DNA from: an uncultured Pelagibacteraceae bacterium
Lineage (GTDB): Bacteria > Pseudomonadota > Alphaproteobacteria > Pelagibacterales > Pelagibacteraceae
DNA: 64,000 bases
Direction: 5' to 3'
Assembly (NCBI GenBank): GCA_902562875.1
Contig: CACEVB010000001.1
Coordinates: 1-64,000, forward strand
In this document: positions 1 through 12,636 of the stretch, in pieces
How the letters are laid out: each line of letters starts with the position of its first letter
Position numbering within the stretch: position 1 is the first letter of the stretch
Program-made: the position numbers and the translations under genes
Notes under the pieces: generated by a model
The model's input: the letters and a program-made list of their open reading frames with translations, nothing else
Told to the model about the DNA's origin: nothing
The model's database searches: none

Positions 1-1680
1 GGTTTAAAAACAGCCTGCGTGTCAAAAGTTTTTCCAACTCGAAGCCACACATCTGCAGCTCAAGGAGGAATTTCAGCAGCATTAGGTAATATGGGTGAGG
101 ATGATTGGAGATGGCATATGTATGATACTGTCAAAGGAGCCGATTGGTTAGGGGACCAGGACTGCATAGAATATCTTTGCAAAGAAGCTCCAAAAGCTGT
201 CTTAGAGCTAGAACAGTATGGAGTGCCTTTTAGCAGAACAGAAGAGGGAAAAATTTATCAAAGACCTTTTGGTGGTATGACAAAAAATTATGGCAATGGA
301 ACAGTCCAAAGAACTTGCGCAGCAGCAGACCGTACTGGCCATGCAATATTACACACTTTGTATGGACAAGCTTTAAAACATAATACAGAATTTTTTATAG
401 AGTACTTTGCGTTAGATCTATTAATGAAAGATGGAGAATGCAAAGGTTTAATTGCGTGGAACTTAAACGATGGAACAATTCATAGATTTAGATCACACAT
501 AACTATTATAGCAACTGGTGGATATGGAAAGGTTTATTATTCGGCAACATCAGCTCATACTTGCACTGGGGATGGAAATGCTATGGTCTTAAGAGCAGGA
601 TTACCTTTACAAGATATGGAATTTGTTCAATTCCATCCAACTGGAATTTATGGTCATGGTACATTAATATCAGAGGGTGTTAGAGGCGAAGGAGGATACC
701 TAGTAAACTCTAAGGGAGAAAGATTTATGGAACGATATGCACCTAAGGCTAAAGATCTAGCCTCTAGAGATGTGGTTAGTAGATCTATAGCAGTAGAAAT
801 AAATGAAGGCAGAGGAGTTGGAAATGAGAAAGATCATGTGCATTTACATTTAGACCACTTAGATCCAAATGTTATAGAAGAAAGATTACCTGGTATATCA
901 GAATCATCAAGACTATTTGCAAATGTTGACGTAACCAAAGAACCAATACCAGTTGTTCCAACAGTTCATTATAATATGGGTGGTATTCCAACTAATTATA
1001 AAGCAGAAGTTTTAACTTTAAATGGTTCAACTAAAACTGTACCTGGACTTATGGCAATCGGAGAGGCCGCCTGTGTCTCTGTACATGGAGCAAATAGACT
1101 TGGTTCAAATTCCTTAATTGATCTTGTTGTTTTTGGAAGAGCAGCAGCTAAAAGAGCAGCGGAACTAGTTAAACCGGGCACACCACATGAAGAAATTTCC
1201 CAGTCTGAAACAGATAAATGTCTAGATAGATTTGATAAACTTAGAGACTCGAATGGAACAAATAGTACAGCAGAGCTAAGACTATCAATGCAAAAAACAA
1301 TGCAATCAAAATGTGCAGTATTTAGAACAGAGAAAACTTTAAAGGAAGGTGTTAATGAAATAAGAAAACCATATGATGGTATGGACGATTTATCCGTTAA
1401 GGATAAGTCATTAATATTTAATACTGATTTGGTTGAAACACTAGAATTTGATAACCTAATAAGACAAGCTATAACAACAATGGATTCTGCGTACCATAGA
1501 AAAGAAAGCAGAGGAGCCCATGCAAGAGAAGATTTTCCAAAAAGAAATGATGAAAAGTATATGCAACATACGCTGTCTTGGTGTAATGGTACAAAAACTA
1601 AAATTGATTATAGACCTGTTCATCGAGCAACTTTGACAAATGATGTTCAGTATTTTCCTCCACAAGAAAGAATTTATTAA
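1..1680 (+). CDS. sdhA: Succinate dehydrogenase flavoprotein subunit, 5' end cut off by window start (reads in frame from base 1: [23 protein letters not shown]...)
   Basis: [12 protein letters not shown]/His motif, [36 protein letters not shown]; followed by sdhB. Confidence 0.97.
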   Translation, partial: GLKTACVSKVFPTRSHTSAAQGGISAALGNMGEDDWRWHMYDTVKGADWLGDQDCIEYLCKEAPKAVLELEQYGVPFSRTEEGKIYQRPFGGMTKNYGNGTVQRTCAAADRTGHAILHTLYGQALKHNTEFFIEYFALDLLMKDGECKGLIAWNLNDGTIHRFRSHITIIATGGYGKVYYSATSAHTCTGDGNAMVLRAGLPLQDMEFVQFHPTGIYGHGTLISEGVRGEGGYLVNSKGERFMERYAPKAKDLASRDVVSRSIAVEINEGRGVGNEKDHVHLHLDHLDPNVIEERLPGISESSRLFANVDVTKEPIPVVPTVHYNMGGIPTNYKAEVLTLNGSTKTVPGLMAIGEAACVSVHGANRLGSNSLIDLVVFGRAAAKRAAELVKPGTPHEEISQSETDKCLDRFDKLRDSNGTNSTAELRLSMQKTMQSKCAVFRTEKTLKEGVNEIRKPYDGMDDLSVKDKSLIFNTDLVETLEFDNLIRQAITTMDSAYHRKESRGAHAREDFPKRNDEKYMQHTLSWCNGTKTKIDYRPVHRATLTNDVQYFPPQERIY

Positions 1681-2453
1681 TGGTTCAAATAAGTTTGCCA
1701 CAAAACTCAAAAGTTCAAAAGGGCAAATACTATAAAGATAAAACCGGCTCAAAAAACTTACGCAAAGTTAATATTTATAGATGGGATCCTTCAACTGGTG
1801 AAAATCCGAGAATAGATACTTATGAAGTCGACATGGACAATTGTCCATCAAAAGTATTAGATTTACTAAATAAAATCAAAAATGAAATAGATTCGTCAAT
1901 TGCTTATAGAAGATCATGTGCTCATGGTGTATGTGGATCTTGTGCTATGAATATGGATGGTAAAAATGGATTAGCTTGCACAAAACCTCACTCAGAAATA
2001 AAAGGTGACATAAATATCTATCCATTACCGCATCTAAAAGTACAAAAAGATTTAATAGGAGATTTGTCTACATTATATAAACAATATGCATCAGTAGAAC
2101 CTTGGTTAAAGAATTCAAATACCAAAAGAGAAAAAGAAAACTTCCAATCAAAAGAGGATAGAGCTAAGTTAGATGGGGTATATGAATGTATCATGTGTGC
2201 GTGTTGCTCAACCTCATGTCCAAGTTACTGGTGGAATGGTGATAAGTATTTAGGTCCAGCTGTTTTGCTACAAGCATACAGATGGATAATAGACTCAAGA
2301 GATGAGGAGAGAAAAGAAAGATTGAAGAAAGTTGCAGATGAATTGAAGTTATATAGGTGCCACACCATCATGAATTGCACAAATGCATGTCCTAAGGGAT
2401 TAAATCCTGCAAAAGCGATAGCATCTATAAAAAAAATGCTTGCAACAAGCTAA
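1680..2453 (+). CDS. sdhB: Succinate dehydrogenase iron-sulfur subunit
   Basis: [22 protein letters not shown] 2Fe-2S motif; [17 protein letters not shown] and [11 protein letters not shown] cluster motifs. Confidence 0.97.
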   Translation: MVQISLPQNSKVQKGKYYKDKTGSKNLRKVNIYRWDPSTGENPRIDTYEVDMDNCPSKVLDLLNKIKNEIDSSIAYRRSCAHGVCGSCAMNMDGKNGLACTKPHSEIKGDINIYPLPHLKVQKDLIGDLSTLYKQYASVEPWLKNSNTKREKENFQSKEDRAKLDGVYECIMCACCSTSCPSYWWNGDKYLGPAVLLQAYRWIIDSRDEERKERLKKVADELKLYRCHTIMNCTNACPKGLNPAKAIASIKKMLATS

Positions 2454-2476
2454 TTACTTAATTAAATAAATTCTTC

Positions 2477-3970
2477 ATGAATTTAATACAACACTTTGTA
2501 AATGGTAAGTCATACAAAGGAAATTCAAACAAAAAAAGCAAGGTATTTAATCCTGCAACAGGAGAACAGCAGTCTGAGGTTATTCTTGGTACAAAAGAGG
2601 ATTTAAATAAAACTGTAGAAATATCAAAAAAAGCTTTTGAAAGTTGGTCATTAAAACCTCCCCTGCATAGAGCAAGAGTTATGTTTAAGTTTAAAGAACT
2701 GATTGAAAAAAACTCTGACGAAATAATAAAGGTGATAGTTTCTGAGCACGGAAAAGTTTATGAAGATGCTAAGGGTTCGTTAACCAGGGGACTTGAGGTG
2801 GTAGAATTTGCATGCGGTATACCTCATGTTTTAAAAGGAGAATTTACAGAAAATGTAGGATCAGAAGTTGATAGTTGGTCAATAAGACAACCTTTAGGAG
2901 TTTGTGCAGGTATAACTCCGTTTAATTTTCCTGCAATGGTTCCGATGTGGATGTTTCCGATGGCAATTGCTTGCGGAAATTCATTTATATTAAAACCCTC
3001 AGAAAAAGATCCATCCTGCTCTTTTAAGCTTGCTGAACTTTTAAATGAAGCAGGTCTACCGGAAGGAGTTTTTAATGTTGTTAATGGTGACAAAGAGGTT
3101 GTAGATGCGATATTAACAAATAAAGATATTCAAGCTGTCAGTTTCGTCGGGTCAACACCAGTCGCTAAATATGTTTATGAGAACGCTGCCAAAAATGAAA
3201 AGCGAGTCCAAGCATTAGGTGGTGCTAAAAATCATTGTGTTGTAATGCCAGATTGTGACCTAGATCAAGCAGTAAATGGTTTAATGGGTGCAGCTTATGG
3301 CTCCGCAGGCGAAAGGTGTATGGCTCAATCAGTTGCTGTTGCAGTAGGAGAAGTTGGAGATAAATTAGTTGACAATCTTTCAAAAAAAGTTGAGGCATTA
3401 AAAGTTGGTTCTGGAATGGATAAAAATTCTGAAATGGGTCCCTTAATCACTAAAGAACATCTTGAAAAAGTCAAAGGATATGTAGACATAGGTGTAAAGG
3501 AGGGAGCAGATTTAATTGTTGATGGTAGAAATTTAAAACTTCAAGGTTATGAAAATGGTTTTTTTATGGGTGGTTGCTTGTTTGATAATGTTACAAAAGA
3601 TATGCAAATTTATAAAGAAGAAATTTTTGGTCCAGTACTATCTGTTATAAGAGCAAAAGATTTCACAGAAGCCTCTGAATTAGTAAATAATCACGAGTAT
3701 GGTAATGGTGTCAGTATTTTTACAAGAGATGGAGATGTTGCTAGAACTTTTTCAAGCAAGATCAAAGTTGGAATGGTTGGTATAAATATTCCAATACCAG
3801 TACCAATGGCCTTTCATAGTTTTGGGGGATGGAAAAGATCTCTTTTTGGCGATCAACATATTCACGGTCCTGAGGGTGTTAGATTTTATACAAAACTTAA
3901 AACTATAACCTCAAGATGGCCATCAGGCATTAGATCAAATCCTGAATTTACAATGCCTACAATGAAATAG
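2477..3970 (+). CDS. mmsA: CoA-acylating methylmalonate-semialdehyde dehydrogenase family protein
   Basis: ALDH fold; [14 protein letters not shown] catalytic Cys region, [24 protein letters not shown] typical of MmsA. Confidence 0.9.
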   Translation: MNLIQHFVNGKSYKGNSNKKSKVFNPATGEQQSEVILGTKEDLNKTVEISKKAFESWSLKPPLHRARVMFKFKELIEKNSDEIIKVIVSEHGKVYEDAKGSLTRGLEVVEFACGIPHVLKGEFTENVGSEVDSWSIRQPLGVCAGITPFNFPAMVPMWMFPMAIACGNSFILKPSEKDPSCSFKLAELLNEAGLPEGVFNVVNGDKEVVDAILTNKDIQAVSFVGSTPVAKYVYENAAKNEKRVQALGGAKNHCVVMPDCDLDQAVNGLMGAAYGSAGERCMAQSVAVAVGEVGDKLVDNLSKKVEALKVGSGMDKNSEMGPLITKEHLEKVKGYVDIGVKEGADLIVDGRNLKLQGYENGFFMGGCLFDNVTKDMQIYKEEIFGPVLSVIRAKDFTEASELVNNHEYGNGVSIFTRDGDVARTFSSKIKVGMVGINIPIPVPMAFHSFGGWKRSLFGDQHIHGPEGVRFYTKLKTITSRWPSGIRSNPEFTMPTMK

Positions 3971-3972
3971 AA

Positions 3973-4938
3973 ATGGGAAAAAAAATATCATTAATTGGAG
4001 CCGGTCAAATTGGAGGAACTCTTGCACATTTAATTGGAATTAAAGAAGTCGTGTCTGAAGTAGTTTTATTTGATGTTGTAGAAGGTATTGCAAAAGGCAA
4101 AGCTTTAGATATAGCTCAATCATCTTCAGTTGATGGATTTAATGTAAAATTTTCAGGCACTGATAATTATAAAGATATTAAAAATTCAGAAGTTATAATT
4201 ATAACAGCGGGAGTTCCGAGAAAACCAGGCATGAGTAGAGACGATTTATTAGGAATAAACCTGAAAATAATGAAACAAGTTGCTGAAGGAATAAAATTAA
4301 ACTGCCCAGATGCATTTGTTATTTGTATTACAAATCCTTTAGACGTAATGGTTATGGCTTTACAAAAATATTCCAATTTACCAAAAAATAAAGTTGTAGG
4401 AATGGCTGGAATTTTAGATTCTTCAAGATATAAATTGTTCTTATCAGAGGAATTAAATGTTCCAGTTAAACATATCGATGCATTAGTTATGGGAGGCCAT
4501 GGTGATACAATGGTACCTTTGCCAGGTTTTACTAAAATTAACGGAAAAAAGCTTTTAGATTTAGTTAATGAGGGAAAGATTTCTAAAGAAAAAATTGAAA
4601 AAATTAATCAAAGAACAAAGGATGGTGGAGCTGAAATAGTGAAATATCTTGAAAAAGGCTCAGCATACTATGCTCCTGCAGCCTCAGGAGTAGAAATGGC
4701 TATTAGTTATATTAATGATGAGAAAAAATTGTTACCCTGCGCTGTTTATATTGATGGTGAGTATGGGGTTAAAAATATTTATGCTGGTGTTCCAGTAATC
4801 ATTGGAAAAAATGGGGTTGAAAAAATCGAGGAAATAAACTTAAAAAATAATGAGAAAGATGAGTTTCAAAAATCAGTTGATGCTGTTAAAAAACTTTGGG
4901 AAGCAGCTATAAAAATTGACCCTGATTTAAATAATTAA
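3973..4938 (+). CDS. mdh: Malate dehydrogenase
   Basis: [12 protein letters not shown] Rossmann motif, [27 protein letters not shown]. Confidence 0.95.
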   Translation: MGKKISLIGAGQIGGTLAHLIGIKEVVSEVVLFDVVEGIAKGKALDIAQSSSVDGFNVKFSGTDNYKDIKNSEVIIITAGVPRKPGMSRDDLLGINLKIMKQVAEGIKLNCPDAFVICITNPLDVMVMALQKYSNLPKNKVVGMAGILDSSRYKLFLSEELNVPVKHIDALVMGGHGDTMVPLPGFTKINGKKLLDLVNEGKISKEKIEKINQRTKDGGAEIVKYLEKGSAYYAPAASGVEMAISYINDEKKLLPCAVYIDGEYGVKNIYAGVPVIIGKNGVEKIEEINLKNNEKDEFQKSVDAVKKLWEAAIKIDPDLNN

Positions 4939-6098
4939 TGAATATACATGAGCATCAAGCAAAAAAGCTTTTAAAAGAATTCGGAGCACCAGTTCCAAAT
5001 GGTGTTTACGGTTTTAGTGTAGATGAAATTTTACATAAATCGAAATCGCTTAAAACTGAGAAATTTGTATTAAAAGCCCAAATACATGCAGGAGGAAGAG
5101 GTAAAGCAGGAGGTATCACAATAGCAAATAGTATTGATGAGCTCAAACAGGCAGCAAATCAGCTTTTTGGAAAGACTTTAATCACTCATCAGACTGGACC
5201 AAAGGGAAAAAAAGTTGAGAGGTTATACGTTGAAGAGGTCTCAAATATTAATAAAGAATTCTACCTTTCATGTTTAGTAGATAGGAATAGTTCAAAGATT
5301 GCATTCATATCAAGCGTTCAAGGAGGAATGGATATCGAAGAGACAGCAATAAAAACACCAGAAAAAATAATTACTACTAAAGTTAATTTTGAGAAAGATA
5401 TATCAGAAATTGATTGTGAAAAAATAATTAAGGTCTTTAACTTAGAATATGATGCAAAAGAACAAGGAATAGAATTAATAAAGTGCATATATAAAATGTT
5501 TAGGGAAAAAGATGCGAGTCTAGTTGAGATAAATCCATTAATATTAACCAAAGAAAATAATATTGTATGTCTTGACGCGAAAGTAATATTGGATGATAAC
5601 GCAATATTTAGACATCCAGATCATTTGGATTTAAGAGATTTAAAAGAAGAGGAACCTACTGAAATAGAGGCAAGCAAGCATGGTCTGTCTTACATTAAAT
5701 TAGATGGCAATATAGGTTGTATGGTGAATGGTGCTGGTTTAGCTATGGCTACAATGGATATAATTAAATTATATGGGCAAACACCTGCAAATTTCTTAGA
5801 TGTAGGTGGTGGAGCTTCAAAAGAAAAAGTAGCTTCTGCATTAAAAATAATTTTGTCGGATAAAAATGTTAAAGGTATATTGATAAATATTTTCGGTGGT
5901 ATAATGAGATGTGATATTTTAGCCGCTGGAGTAGTTGATGCGGCAAAGGAAATTAAAATAGACTTACCAATTGTGGTAAGATTAGCAGGAACCAATGTTG
6001 ATGAGGGCAATAAAATATTAAAAGACTCGAAATTGAAAATAATTCCAGCCTCGGACTTATCAGACGCTGCAGAAAAAATTGTTAATGTAATTAAATAA
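4938..6098 (+). CDS. sucC: Succinyl-CoA synthetase beta subunit
   Basis: [21 protein letters not shown]-terminus, ATP-grasp, [22 protein letters not shown]. Confidence 0.97.
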   Translation: MNIHEHQAKKLLKEFGAPVPNGVYGFSVDEILHKSKSLKTEKFVLKAQIHAGGRGKAGGITIANSIDELKQAANQLFGKTLITHQTGPKGKKVERLYVEEVSNINKEFYLSCLVDRNSSKIAFISSVQGGMDIEETAIKTPEKIITTKVNFEKDISEIDCEKIIKVFNLEYDAKEQGIELIKCIYKMFREKDASLVEINPLILTKENNIVCLDAKVILDDNAIFRHPDHLDLRDLKEEEPTEIEASKHGLSYIKLDGNIGCMVNGAGLAMATMDIIKLYGQTPANFLDVGGGASKEKVASALKIILSDKNVKGILINIFGGIMRCDILAAGVVDAAKEIKIDLPIVVRLAGTNVDEGNKILKDSKLKIIPASDLSDAAEKIVNVIK

Positions 6099-6973
6099 TG
6101 TCAATTTTAGTAAATAAAAATACAAAACTTATTTGCCAAGGTTTCACAGGATCTCATGGTACTTTTCATTCAGAACAAGCTCTAAAATATGGAACAAATT
6201 TAGTTGGTGGAGTCACGCCAAGAAAAGGTGGTCAAATACATCTTGGAAAACCAGTTTTTAATTCAGTTCAAGACGCTGTTAATGAAACTAATGCAAATGC
6301 ATCAATGATTTACGTTCCGGCAAAGTTTGCTGCAGATGCAATAATAGAAGCTATAAATGCATCAATAGAAATTATAGTTTGTATTACAGAGGGAATACCA
6401 GTTTTAGATATGTTAAGAGTAAAGCAGCATCTATTAAACTCAAATTCCAGATTAGTAGGCCCAAATTGCCCCGGAATAATCACTCCAGAGGAGTGTAAAA
6501 TTGGGATTATGCCTGGAAATATTCATAAAAAAGGTTCAGTAGGTATTGTATCTAGATCTGGGACTTTAACGTATGAGGCTGTGGATCAAACCTCTAAGAT
6601 AGGATTGGGTCAATCTACATGCATTGGTATTGGTGGAGATCCAGTTAATGGAACAAATTTTGTAGATTGTTTAGAGCTATTTTTAGAGGACCCTGACACA
6701 GAATCTATTGTAATGATCGGTGAAATAGGCGGTTCCTCTGAAGAGGAAGCATCAGAGTATATAAAAAAACATAAAATAAAAAAACCAATGGTTGGTTTTA
6801 TTGCTGGTATAACAGCACCACCTGGCAGAAGAATGGGACATGCAGGAGCAATTATTTCTGGTGGAAAAGGTGGGGCAGAAGAAAAAATTAAGACAATGGA
6901 ATGGGCAGGTATTTCTATGGCAAAATCTCCAGCAGACATAGGAAAAACTTTATTAAACAAATTGTCACTTTAA
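6098..6973 (+). CDS. sucD: Succinyl-CoA synthetase alpha subunit
   Basis: [48 protein letters not shown] (phospho-His loop). Confidence 0.97.
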   Translation: MSILVNKNTKLICQGFTGSHGTFHSEQALKYGTNLVGGVTPRKGGQIHLGKPVFNSVQDAVNETNANASMIYVPAKFAADAIIEAINASIEIIVCITEGIPVLDMLRVKQHLLNSNSRLVGPNCPGIITPEECKIGIMPGNIHKKGSVGIVSRSGTLTYEAVDQTSKIGLGQSTCIGIGGDPVNGTNFVDCLELFLEDPDTESIVMIGEIGGSSEEEASEYIKKHKIKKPMVGFIAGITAPPGRRMGHAGAIISGGKGGAEEKIKTMEWAGISMAKSPADIGKTLLNKLSL

Positions 6974-7005
6974 ATATTTTTTTCTAACACTATAATGTTT
7001 ACTAA

Positions 7006-9852
7006 ATGAGCGGTGAATATAATTTAAACATAAAAAATACATCTTTTTTATCTAAATCAAATAGCTCTTTTATAGAGCAAATGTACTTAAGATACATAGA
7101 TAAAGATCCCTCTCTACCTGAAAGCTGGAGATTATATTTTTTAGATTTAAATGAAGACTCTGCTTCGGTTTTAAAGGAAATAGAGGGACCATCATGGCAA
7201 AGAAAACAAATAAAAGATAATTTCAAAAACGAAGATTTAAAAAGTTTAGAACAGCAAAAGATAGATTCTATAAAAGCAATAGCATTAATTAGATCATATA
7301 GGATAAGAGGCCATTTAATTGCAAATCTCGATCCATTAGGAATGATGAAAAGAGAATATTTGCACGAGTTACATCCATCTGACCATGGTTTCAAAAAAGA
7401 TGACTATGAAAGAAAAATTTATTTAAGTTCATATCTAGATAGTACCTACTCTACAATAAAACAGATAATGTCTAAACTTCGTAAGGTTTACTGCTCAACT
7501 ATAGGTGCCGAATATATGCATATATCTGATCCTGAAGAAAAAATATGGTTCAGAGAGAGAATGGAAAAAAAAGAAAATCAAATTAATTTTACTAATAAAG
7601 GTAAAAAAGCAATTTTAAAAACAATTATAAAAGCAGAGAGCTTTGAAAAATATTTAGCAAAAAAATTTATTGGAACTAAAAGATTTGGACTTGACGGTGG
7701 AGAAGCGCTAATTCCAGCTTTAGAACAAATAATAAAAAGAGGCGGGCAACTTGGAGCAAAGGAAATTAAGATAGGTATGCCACATAGGGGTCGATTAAAT
7801 GTTTTAGCAAACGTTTTGCAGAAATCTTATAAAAAAATCTTTAATGAATTTGTTGGAGAATTAGATGCTAAAAGTGAAGAATCTGCAGGTGACGTTAAAT
7901 ATCATTTGGGAGCATCTTCAAATAGAGAATTTGATGGAAATTCAGTACATGTCAGTCTTACAGATAATCCATCACATTTAGAAGCTGTAAACCCAGTAGT
8001 CTTGGGACAAGTTAGAGCAAAACAATTTTTCCACAATGATAAAGAGAGAAAAGAGGTAATACCAATATTAATACATGGAGATGCAGCATTTGCGGGTCAA
8101 GGTGTTGTTGCAGAATGTTTTGCAATGTCTGGTCTGAAAGGTCATAACACCGGTGGAACAATTCATATAATAGTTAATAATCAAATTGGTTTTACCACAA
8201 GCCCCAGATTTGCTAGATCAAGTCCTTACCCATCTGATCTTGGTAAGATTGTTGAGGCTCCAATTTTACATTGTAATGGAGATGACCCAGAGGCAGTAGT
8301 GCATTGTGCAAAAATTGCAATTGAATTTAGACAGAGATTTAAAAAAGACGTAGTAGTTGATTTAATATGTTACAGAAGATTTGGTCACAACGAGGGAGAT
8401 GAGCCAACATTTACTCAACCATTGATGTATAAAAAAATTAAATCTCATCCAACAACATTAAATATTTATTCAAAAAAACTTATTAGTGAAAATTCTATAA
8501 CAGAAGAAGAATTTAAATCTGAAAAAAAAGAATTTAACGATCTATTAGAGAAACAATTCAAATCTGCAAAGGATCATCACCCAAAAATTGATTGGTTTGA
8601 GGGAACTTGGTCCAGATATAGACCTCAAAAGGGTAAAGATAAAATAGGTAATACCGGAGTTCAAAAAAAAGAATTAATCAAAATTTCAGAAAAAATACAT
8701 TCTTTAAATGAGAATTTGAATATTCATAGAACAATAAAGAGAATTTTTGAAACTAGACATAAATCGGTTTTGGAGGAAAAAAATATTGACTGGTCAACCG
8801 CAGAAGCATTGGCATTTGGAAGTCTGCTAAATGAGGGTTTTCCGGTTAGATTAGTTGGACAGGACTCTGGTAGAGGTACTTTTAGTCAACGGCATTCAGT
8901 TTTAAGAAATCAGGAAGATAATTCTAGATACATTCCACTAAACAATATCTCGAATAAACAAAAAAATTTTGAAATTGTTGATAGCTTTTTGTCAGAGTTA
9001 GCAGTTTTAGGTTTTGAATATGGATATAGTTTGGTTGAGCCAGAAACATTGACTATATGGGAAGCTCAGTTCGGAGATTTTGCAAATGGTGCCCAAGTTG
9101 TTATTGATCAATTCATTGCATCTGGTGAAAGAAAATGGAACAGAGCCTCTGGTTTAGTTATGTTATTGCCTCACGGATATGAAGGCCAAGGTCCGGAACA
9201 CTCTTCAGCAAGGCTCGAGAGATTTTTACAATTAAGTGGACAAGAAAACTTACAAGTTGTTAATTGCACGACCCCAGCAAATTATTTTCATGTTTTAAGA
9301 AGACAAATACATAGAGATTTCAGAAAACCATTAATAATAATGACCCCAAAATCGCTCCTTAGAAATAAACTGTGTATATCTAAACTGGAAGATTTTAGTA
9401 AAAATAAATCTTTTCATAGAGTGCTCAAGGATCATTCTTACCTTGATAATGATAATTTTATTAATTTAAAAAAAGACTCAGAAATAAAAAAAGTGATTAT
9501 TTGCTCAGGTAAAATTTATTTTGATCTTCTTAAGGCTAGGGAAAAAATAAAAAGGGACGACGTAGTTTTAATAAGAGTAGAGCAATTTTATCCTTTTCCG
9601 GTGAAGTCTTTAGTCAAAGAAATCAAAAACTATCGCAAAAATGCCAACTTTTTCTGGTGTCAGGAAGAACCAAAAAATATGGGGGCTTGGAGTTCAGTAA
9701 GAGATTATATACAATGGACTTTAGACTATATAGGAGCTAATAATAATAAGATTTCTTATATTGGAAGAGACTCAGCTGCATCACCTGCAACAGGGTATGC
9801 AAAGAGGCATATATCCCAACAAGAAGAAATTATTAGAAAAGTATTTGAATAA
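7006..9852 (+). CDS. sucA: 2-oxoglutarate dehydrogenase E1 component
   Basis: Long E1 ORF: IGMPHRGRLNVLANVL, HGDAAFAGQGVVAE, YRRFGHNEGDEP, GQDSGRGTFSQRH. Confidence 0.97.
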   Translation: MSGEYNLNIKNTSFLSKSNSSFIEQMYLRYIDKDPSLPESWRLYFLDLNEDSASVLKEIEGPSWQRKQIKDNFKNEDLKSLEQQKIDSIKAIALIRSYRIRGHLIANLDPLGMMKREYLHELHPSDHGFKKDDYERKIYLSSYLDSTYSTIKQIMSKLRKVYCSTIGAEYMHISDPEEKIWFRERMEKKENQINFTNKGKKAILKTIIKAESFEKYLAKKFIGTKRFGLDGGEALIPALEQIIKRGGQLGAKEIKIGMPHRGRLNVLANVLQKSYKKIFNEFVGELDAKSEESAGDVKYHLGASSNREFDGNSVHVSLTDNPSHLEAVNPVVLGQVRAKQFFHNDKERKEVIPILIHGDAAFAGQGVVAECFAMSGLKGHNTGGTIHIIVNNQIGFTTSPRFARSSPYPSDLGKIVEAPILHCNGDDPEAVVHCAKIAIEFRQRFKKDVVVDLICYRRFGHNEGDEPTFTQPLMYKKIKSHPTTLNIYSKKLISENSITEEEFKSEKKEFNDLLEKQFKSAKDHHPKIDWFEGTWSRYRPQKGKDKIGNTGVQKKELIKISEKIHSLNENLNIHRTIKRIFETRHKSVLEEKNIDWSTAEALAFGSLLNEGFPVRLVGQDSGRGTFSQRHSVLRNQEDNSRYIPLNNISNKQKNFEIVDSFLSELAVLGFEYGYSLVEPETLTIWEAQFGDFANGAQVVIDQFIASGERKWNRASGLVMLLPHGYEGQGPEHSSARLERFLQLSGQENLQVVNCTTPANYFHVLRRQIHRDFRKPLIIMTPKSLLRNKLCISKLEDFSKNKSFHRVLKDHSYLDNDNFINLKKDSEIKKVIICSGKIYFDLLKAREKIKRDDVVLIRVEQFYPFPVKSLVKEIKNYRKNANFFWCQEEPKNMGAWSSVRDYIQWTLDYIGANNNKISYIGRDSAASPATGYAKRHISQQEEIIRKVFE

Positions 9853-11178
9853 ATGAGTGATGATATATTAGTACCAGTTCTTGGAGAAAGTGTAACTGAA
9901 GCTACAGTTGCACGTTGGTTAAAGAAAGAAGGTGAAGAGGTAACTGCAGATGAACCAGTTGTGGAACTGGAGACAGATAAAGTTAATCTCGAAGTGCCCT
10001 CTCCTGTGAGTGGTGTAATTTCAAAAATAAACTCTAAAGATGGAGAAAATGTAGAAGTCGGATCTATTTTAGGTGTTGTATCAAGTGGACAGGTTAAACA
10101 TAATGATAAGGAAAATATAAAAGATAAAATTCCACCCATAACAGAAAAAATAATCAGTGAAGCAGAAAAAACAATAAGTAAAAAATTAGAAAATGAAAAT
10201 ATAGATAAAATAATTGACGAAAATGATAGTCAAACAAGTAAAATATTTGATGAAGAGGTTAATAAAGAGGAACCATTAATTTTAAATAATGAAGTCTCAA
10301 ATGGTAAAGCAAACATCATTAATAGTAATCTTTCCCCGGCTGTTAGAAAAATAGTTACAGAAAAAAATCTTAAGCTTGAGGGGATAAAAGGATCGGGGAA
10401 ACACGGAACAATTTTAAAAGGTGACCTTTTAAATTTGATGAGTAAAAAACCTCAGCCAAATCAGAGAAAAACAAAATATGGGCCTGAAGAAAGAATCCAA
10501 ATGTCCAGATTGAGACAAACCATTGCTAAAAGGCTTAAGTCTGCTCAAGAGACAGCAGCAATGTTAACAACGTTTAATGAGATTGATATGTCTGAGGTAA
10601 TTAATTTTAGAAAAGAAAATCAAGATGATTTTAAGAGCAAATTTAACATTAAATTAGGATTTATGTCTTTTTTTGTAAAAGCATCGATAAAAAGTCTAAA
10701 ATTATATCCTACAATTAATGCAGAGGTTGAGAGAAACGATATAATTTATAAAAATTATTATAATATTAGTTTTGCTGTTGGAACCGAAAAGGGATTAGTC
10801 GTACCTGTATTAAAAAACGCTGATGAAATGTCATTTGCTGATATCGAAAAAAATATTAAAACTTTATCAGATAAAGCAAATAAAGGGAGTTTATCAATAG
10901 AAGATTTACAAGGTGGAACTTTTACAATAAGTAATGGAGGCGTTTATGGTTCAATGTTATCAACTCCTATAATCAACCCTCCTCAATCTGGAGTATTAGG
11001 GATGCATAATATTGTTGAAAGAGCAATAGTATTAAATGGTGAAATAAAAATTAGACCAGTAATGTATTTAGCATTATCTTACGATCATAGAATTATTGAT
11101 GGTAAAGAGGCAGTATCGTTTTTAAAAGAAATTAAGGAAAATTTAGAGGAACCCGAAAAATTATTTTTAGATAATTAA
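9853..11178 (+). CDS. sucB: Dihydrolipoyllysine-residue succinyltransferase (E2)
   Basis: Lipoyl domain [14 protein letters not shown], peripheral subunit-binding domain, [13 protein letters not shown] catalytic motif. Confidence 0.96.
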   Translation: MSDDILVPVLGESVTEATVARWLKKEGEEVTADEPVVELETDKVNLEVPSPVSGVISKINSKDGENVEVGSILGVVSSGQVKHNDKENIKDKIPPITEKIISEAEKTISKKLENENIDKIIDENDSQTSKIFDEEVNKEEPLILNNEVSNGKANIINSNLSPAVRKIVTEKNLKLEGIKGSGKHGTILKGDLLNLMSKKPQPNQRKTKYGPEERIQMSRLRQTIAKRLKSAQETAAMLTTFNEIDMSEVINFRKENQDDFKSKFNIKLGFMSFFVKASIKSLKLYPTINAEVERNDIIYKNYYNISFAVGTEKGLVVPVLKNADEMSFADIEKNIKTLSDKANKGSLSIEDLQGGTFTISNGGVYGSMLSTPIINPPQSGVLGMHNIVERAIVLNGEIKIRPVMYLALSYDHRIIDGKEAVSFLKEIKENLEEPEKLFLDN

Positions 11179-12579
11179 ATGTCAGAAAAATTTGATGTAA
11201 CAGTAATCGGTGGTGGGCCTGCTGGCTACGTATGTGCAATAAGAGCCTCACAGCTTGGATTAAAAACAGCCTGCATTGAGTCTAGAAATACTTTAGGTGG
11301 AACTTGTTTAAATATAGGATGCATACCATCAAAAAGTTTATTAAGTTTATCAGAATCTTTCCATAAGGCTCAAAATTTTTCAAAAATTGGAATCGAAACA
11401 GGCGAAATTAAGTTGAATCTTCCAAAAATGATGAAAAATAAAGATAAAGCAGTTACCGTTTTAACAAAAGGAGTAGAATTTTTACTTAAAAAAAATAAAG
11501 TAGATTATATAAAAGGCAAAGGAAGTTTACTAGGAGATAATAAAGTATCAATTAGTAGCAAAGATAATCAAACAAAAATTATTGAGAGTAAAAATATTAT
11601 TATTAGCACTGGTTCTGAAGCTTTAGGATTACCGGGAGTGGAGTTTGATGAGTCAAAAATTTTATCTTCAACAGGTGCACTGAGCATGTCTAAAGTGCCA
11701 AAAAAAATGTTGATAATAGGAGCTGGTTATATCGGACTTGAGATGGGATCAGTTTGGTCTAGACTTGGATCAGAAGTGCATGTAATTGAATACCTTGATC
11801 ATATAACACCAGGGCTAGATAAAGAAATATCAAATGAATTTATGAAAATATTAAAAAAGCAGAAAATAAATTTTCATTTAAATACTGAGGTTAAAAAAGT
11901 TTCCAAAACTGAAAATGGTGTAACTATTGAGACAAAGGATACTCAAAATAATAAGAATATATTCAGTGGTGATGTGGTGTTAGTTTCAGTTGGTAGAAAA
12001 CCTTACACAGAGAATCTAAATTTAGAAAAAGTTGGAATTCTTTGTAATGAAAAAGGAAGAATACAAGTAAATAGTAAATTTCAAACAAATGTAAATAATA
12101 TTTACGCTATAGGAGATGTTATAAATGGTCCTATGTTAGCTCATAAAGCTGAAGAGGAAGGAATTGCAGTTGCGGAATTGATTGCAGGTCAAGCAGGACA
12201 CGTAAATTACGATTTGGTACCAGGAGTAATTTATACTTCACCAGAAGTAGCGTATGTTGGAAAAAATGAGGAGGAATTAAAAAAAAATAGTATTAATTAT
12301 AAAGTGGGAAAATTTCCTTTCATGGCTAATTCAAGAGCAAAAGCCATAGATCAACCAGAAGGATTTGTAAAAATTTTAGCAGATCATAATACAGATAAGG
12401 TTTTAGGCGTCCATATTATAGGACCACATGCTGGAGAAATGATAGCTGAAATGTCAGTAGCTATGGAATTTGGCGCAAGCTCAGAGGATATTGCAAGAAC
12501 TTGCCATGCACATCCAACTTTTTCAGAAGCTATAAAAGAGGCAGCATTATCAGTAGATAAAAGACAGATTCACTCTTAA
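11179..12579 (+). CDS. lpdA: Dihydrolipoyl dehydrogenase
   Basis: GGTCLNIGCIPSK redox motif; IGAGYIGLEMGSVWSRLGS; HAHPTFSEA C-terminus. Confidence 0.96.
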   Translation: MSEKFDVTVIGGGPAGYVCAIRASQLGLKTACIESRNTLGGTCLNIGCIPSKSLLSLSESFHKAQNFSKIGIETGEIKLNLPKMMKNKDKAVTVLTKGVEFLLKKNKVDYIKGKGSLLGDNKVSISSKDNQTKIIESKNIIISTGSEALGLPGVEFDESKILSSTGALSMSKVPKKMLIIGAGYIGLEMGSVWSRLGSEVHVIEYLDHITPGLDKEISNEFMKILKKQKINFHLNTEVKKVSKTENGVTIETKDTQNNKNIFSGDVVLVSVGRKPYTENLNLEKVGILCNEKGRIQVNSKFQTNVNNIYAIGDVINGPMLAHKAEEEGIAVAELIAGQAGHVNYDLVPGVIYTSPEVAYVGKNEEELKKNSINYKVGKFPFMANSRAKAIDQPEGFVKILADHNTDKVLGVHIIGPHAGEMIAEMSVAMEFGASSEDIARTCHAHPTFSEAIKEAALSVDKRQIHS

Positions 12580-12636
12580 TTCCTATGTCAAAACGCGCTC
12601 TTACTAATATAAAATAAAACTATAACAGTAATTTAA

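Noticed and set aside
5318-6010. Minus-strand ORFs of 77 and 106 aa opposite sucC, and similar shadow ORFs elsewhere (e.g. 6610-6960, 18299-18715, 47591-47974)
   Set aside because: They lie antisense to clear conserved genes, have no recognisable domains and are expected from codon structure in AT-rich coding DNA.
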